The position numbers and the translations under genes were made by a program. From Metabacillus idriensis (lineage in GTDB: Bacteria > Bacillota > Bacilli > Bacillales > Bacillaceae): a stretch of 64,000 bases of DNA. The stretch is from positions 62,001 through 126,000 of the forward strand of contig NZ_WKKF01000001.1 in NCBI RefSeq assembly GCF_009674765.1. Direction: 5' to 3'. The stretch's first letter is position 1; every line of letters begins with the position of its first letter. The notes below the pieces were generated by a model that was not told where the DNA came from, did not search any database, and worked only from the letters and a program-made list of their open reading frames with translations. Positions 62,490 through 64,000 of this stretch are shown here, one piece after another.

Positions 62490-62849
62490 TCACTGTTTGC
62501 CCATTCCAGTCATTAATCCAATAAATGCGAGCAGAATCCCGCCGGCATACGAGAAGAGGAGATATTTGATTAAAACAGGATAATTTTTCTTTTCTCTAAG
62601 CTGGATATTCTCAAGCTTAAAAGTGGAAAACGTTGTGAAAGCTCCCATAAAGCCAATGCCGAATAGGAAATAAAAGCTTTCCGGCAGCCCTTTTCCGGTC
62701 ATCCACCCGAGCAGAAAAGAGCCGGCTAAATTAACCGCGAGTGTGCCGATTGGAAATCCAGTCTGACTTTTGTTATTCAACCGTGAACTGATGATAAAAC
62801 GGGCAATGGCCCCTAAACACCCGCCAGCAGCAATTAATAATAAGTTCAT
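62490..62849 (-). CDS. crcB2: Fluoride channel subunit CrcB/FluC, second of a pair
   Basis: A 119-residue four-helix membrane protein of the Fluc family. GGCLGAIARFIISSRL (residues 9-24), GTLAVNLAGSFLLGWM (about 36-51) with the pore Asn, and GFMGAFTTFSTFKLE near 71-85 with the conserved FTTFSTF track are diagnostic. It overlaps the upstream paralogue by four bases (ATGA). Pairs like this form heterodimeric dual-topology channels for fluoride efflux, as yhdU/yhdV in B. subtilis. Confidence 0.92.
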   Translation of the reverse strand: MNLLLIAAGGCLGAIARFIISSRLNNKSQTGFPIGTLAVNLAGSFLLGWMTGKGLPESFYFLFGIGFMGAFTTFSTFKLENIQLREKKNYPVLIKYLLFSYAGGILLAFIGLMTGMGKQ

Positions 62850-63244
62850 GATGCAGCCTCGCCTCTTCCCTTAAACATGCGGAGTCCCAGGAAGTACCCA
62901 TACCATGACATAAAAAGTCCTCCAGCAAGACTGAGGATCACATAGATAAGCGCCATGAGAATTGAACCGCTCCGAAGCAGCAGGACTGTTTCAACGCTGA
63001 AAGTGGAAAAGGTTGTGAATGACCCGACAAGACCTGTTCCAAGCCCGGCTAAAATATGAGGATGAAAGAGCTTCAGCCTCAAAATGCCAGTTGTAAACCA
63101 TCCGAGTATAAAGCAGCCAATCAGGTTCGCAAGAAGGGTTCCTAGAGGAAAACCATTGCTGAGCCAAGGGTGGGTGAGCACACCTAAAGAATACCTGAGC
63201 AAACTGCCAATGATTCCTCCGGCTCCGATCATTACATAGTTCAT
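62846..63244 (-). CDS. crcB1: Fluoride channel subunit CrcB/FluC, first of a pair
   Basis: A 132-residue partner with the same motifs: GGIIGSLLRYSLG (residues 9-21), GTLLANLIGCFILGWF (about 36-51) and GLVGSFTTFSTFSVETVLLL near 76-95. GGAGG precedes the ATG. It is the first gene of the pair. I looked for the fluoride riboswitch that often precedes crcB but see none in the 150 bases upstream. Confidence 0.92.
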   Translation of the reverse strand: MNYVMIGAGGIIGSLLRYSLGVLTHPWLSNGFPLGTLLANLIGCFILGWFTTGILRLKLFHPHILAGLGTGLVGSFTTFSTFSVETVLLLRSGSILMALIYVILSLAGGLFMSWYGYFLGLRMFKGRGEAAS

Positions 63245-63394
63245 CTTGTATAACCTCCTATATGAGAAAAAAACCGAACCTCATTTTTTAAAAGATTTTG
63301 TCTTTAAGACATCCGTTTCATAAAAACTTCACATCATTATTATAAAATAAAGATTATACTCTAATATAGAACTTTAAAGCGGGGTTTGAATAGT

Positions 63395-64000
63395 GAACAC
63401 AGTAACTATTATGATCATTGATGATGAAGAAGCAATGAGAGCACTGATAAAAACATTTTTAATTAGTGAGGGCTATTCAGTCATTGAAGCTTCTAATGGC
63501 ATGGACGCTCTTGAACGGATAAATATTGATGCGCCTGATTTAATAGTTGCGGACGTTATGATGCCTTATATGGACGGCTTTACATTTGCAGAAGAATTGA
63601 AAAAAAACCATCATATCCCCCTTATTTTTTTATCTGCGAAAGGGGAGGAATGGGATAAAATCCAGGGCCTCAAACTTGGCGGGGATGATTATATTGTAAA
63701 GCCGTTTCACCAGGGAGAACTGCTTGCAAGGATTGAATCTGTTTTAAGAAGAGTGAGGCAGAGCAGCATTTTAAGTAATCGGATAACTGTTGGTCCGCTT
63801 GTTCTTGATGCATCTGGCTATAAAGCGATGATAAAAAATCAGCCTTTATCCTTAACATTAAAAGAATTTGAGATTCTGTCCCTGCTTGCAAAAAATAAAG
63901 GGACGGTCTTTACGAGAGAACAGCTTCTTGAATCGGTTTGGGGATTAAATTACATTGGTACAGGCCGAACGGTAGATACTCATATTAAAACACTTAGATT
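63395..64000 (+). CDS. OmpR/PhoB-type response regulator, truncated by the window end
   Basis: An open frame starts at GTG 63395, 8 bases after GCGGGG, and is still open at base 64000 (202 residues seen). The receiver domain has the acidic pair in IIDDEEAMR, phospho-acceptor Asp near residue 53 in IVADVMMPYMDG, Ser in IFLSAKGE and Lys in DYIVKPFHQGELLARI. The winged-helix output domain begins at about 130 (LSLTLKEFEILSLLAKNKGTVFTREQLLESVWG...TVDTHIKTLR). Probably full length minus about 20 residues; its kinase should lie just beyond the window. It is divergent from the crcB pair. Confidence 0.92.

Noticed and set aside
63245-63394. Fluoride riboswitch upstream of the crcB pair
   Set aside because: I looked for the conserved GGCGATGG...CC and CTGATGACTCCT-type elements on the minus strand and found none.

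Overview
The window looks like a 64 kb piece of a low-GC Gram-positive chromosome from the Bacillaceae. The evidence is AGGAGG-type ribosome binding sites with many TTG and GTG starts, hairpin-plus-T-run terminators after most transcription units, consensus cre and sigma-A elements, and a gene order that follows the Bacillus subtilis yhcS to spoVR region. A Metabacillus-like or related Bacillus sensu lato species is my inference; there is no rRNA gene here to settle it.

Layout. 1-10.5 kb: end of a TRAP-type solute-binding gene, dctP with a perfect cre site, ykaA-pit phosphate transport, a nitroreductase with a Fur-type box, a cytoplasmic esterase, an NAD(P)H oxidoreductase, a secreted KP-43-type subtilisin, an mhqP-like doxX gene with MhqR-type sites, and an EcsC-family gene. 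10.6-30.8 kb: backbone colinear with B. subtilis (yhcS, yhcT, yhcU, yhcV, yhcW, yhcX, glpP, glpF, glpK, glpD, pgcA, yhcY, yhcZ, yhdA, yhdB), interrupted by an acetyltransferase and a bdbC/thioredoxin/tetR group. The glycerol genes carry a cre site and two terminator leaders of the GlpP-antitermination type. 31-41.6 kb: an accessory catabolic locus with an AtuA-like protein, a DUF4387 protein, a PfkB sugar kinase, ABC permeases and binding lipoprotein without an ATPase, a LacI regulator and two ADP-ribosylglycohydrolase-family proteins, one with a large C-terminal extension. 41.7-50.2 kb: a degenerate ArsC paralogue, a broken STAS gene, a secreted double-domain esterase, nsrR divergent from hmp, an MFS pump and spoVR. 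50.7-61.1 kb: a metal and arsenic island (DUF302, a Cys-rich copper-binding protein, marR, a flavin monooxygenase, an MFS pump, arsR, arsB, a frameshifted arsC, arsD, arsA, a DSP-type phosphatase, a HesB-like protein and a PAT/ArsN-type acetyltransferase). 61.3-64 kb: an M42 aminopeptidase, a fluoride channel pair and a truncated OmpR-type response regulator.

The most unusual feature is non-coding. Seven related MITE-like intergenic elements share ends of the type AGGCTGTTTTCG...CGAAAAGAGCCT, and an eighth has GGGCTGT ends. Four of the eight contain tandem arrays whose repeat unit is 52 bp in every case (3, 8, 11 and 3 units) although the unit sequences differ; three array families share a common core and the fourth does not. 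Because 52 is not a multiple of three the arrays are not coding repeats, and they have no unique spacers, so they are not CRISPR. Two of these elements bracket the metal/arsenic island.
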